Source: Flavobacterium psychraerolatum
Lineage (GTDB): Bacteria > Bacteroidota > Bacteroidia > Flavobacteriales > Flavobacteriaceae
Direction: 5' to 3'
Assembly: GCF_025960985.1 (NCBI RefSeq)
Contig: NZ_JAOQMX010000004.1
Location: 87,881 to 151,880, forward strand
Length of the DNA stretch: 64,000 bases
Of the stretch, positions 63,911 through 64,000 are shown piece after piece. The position numbers and the translations under genes were made by a program. How positions within the stretch are numbered: position 1 is the first letter of the stretch; each line of letters starts with the position of its first letter. Under the pieces are notes generated by a model. It did not search any database and had not been told where the DNA came from. It saw only the letters and a program-made list of their open reading frames with translations.

Positions 63911-64000
63911 ATTCATATCTTTAAAGTATTGAAAAACATAGAAATAATGGAAATTTTTAAAGGTCAAAATCTCATAGAGTTCTCTGAACGTTTCAAAACC
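63905..64000 (+). mobile_element. Probable 5' end of an IS1595-family element, runs out of window
   Basis: Begins where the restriction-methylase frame is lost. It contains the start of a transposase-like frame at 63947. Terminal repeat and target duplication cannot be defined because the right end is outside. Confidence 0.5.
63947..64000 (+). CDS. Transposase N-terminus, IS1595-like (partial)
   Basis: Eighteen codons to the window edge, MEIFKGQNLIEFSERFKT. This is the N-terminal pattern I know from flavobacterial IS1595-family transposases, which continue with a zinc-ribbon and a DDE domain. Only this short stretch is visible, so the call rests on recognition and on its position in a broken gene. 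Confidence 0.6.
   Translation, partial: MEIFKGQNLIEFSERFKT

Overview
The window is AT-rich DNA from a member of the Bacteroidota, most likely a Flavobacterium or close relative. Evidence from the sequence: starts are preceded by the Bacteroidota sigma box TAnnTTTG rather than by Shine-Dalgarno sites; there is a type IX secretion (T9SS) type B sorting domain, an IPExxxVDY-family protein, an OmpA protein with TSP3 calcium repeats, a B-type succinate dehydrogenase, and many lipoproteins and TPR proteins. Most of the window is ordinary chromosomal housekeeping sequence. Its two ends carry mobile DNA.

Layout. 1-2.7 kb: the 3' part of an M23 peptidase, a complete IS30-family element with a 52-bp perfect palindrome upstream of its transposase, and an orphan small gene. 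3-10 kb: pgi, a small membrane protein, an RlpA-like protein, a CYTH phosphatase, dinB, a Bax-inhibitor-like protein and an outer-membrane barrel. 10-19 kb: pyk with its IPExxxVDY partner, acpP-fabF-rnc (with terminator-like hairpins inside the series), purN-rnhA-pfkB, and a long PurF-type protein. 19-26 kb: superoxide dismutase, two secreted proteins of unknown function, comF and glyS. 26-30.3 kb: a signalling locus (LytTR regulator with an altered receiver, a secreted protein made of five identical-type 13-residue repeats, a TPR histidine kinase and its response regulator). 30-43 kb: thiL, a 1-phosphofructokinase-like kinase, a giant T9SS cargo with eight internal repeats, lepA, a radical-SAM/DUF4130 DNA-repair pair, dusB, a LolE-like permease and rbfA. 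43-52 kb: AddA/RecB-like and AddB-like nucleases flanking an ompA-type gene. 52-61.6 kb: a hydrolase, an AIM24-like protein, ferritin, a 2Fe-2S protein, aminopeptidase P, sdhCAB and an enoyl-CoA hydratase. 61.7-64 kb: tRNA-Ala(GGC), then a fused restriction-methylase gene cut off by what looks like an IS1595-family element running out of the window.

The least explained content is: (i) the repeat-peptide/two-component locus at 26.2-30.3 kb; (ii) a dispersed intergenic repeat family, five copies here, with conserved ends able to pair (GGAGC/GCTCC in the clearest copies) and a variable hairpin between them, mostly next to gene starts; (iii) perfect loopless palindromes of 52 and 48 bp; (iv) terminator-like hairpins in the fabF leader and inside the first codons of rnc; (v) the interrupted restriction system beside tRNA-Ala. 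All functional statements come from reading motifs; no database search was run.
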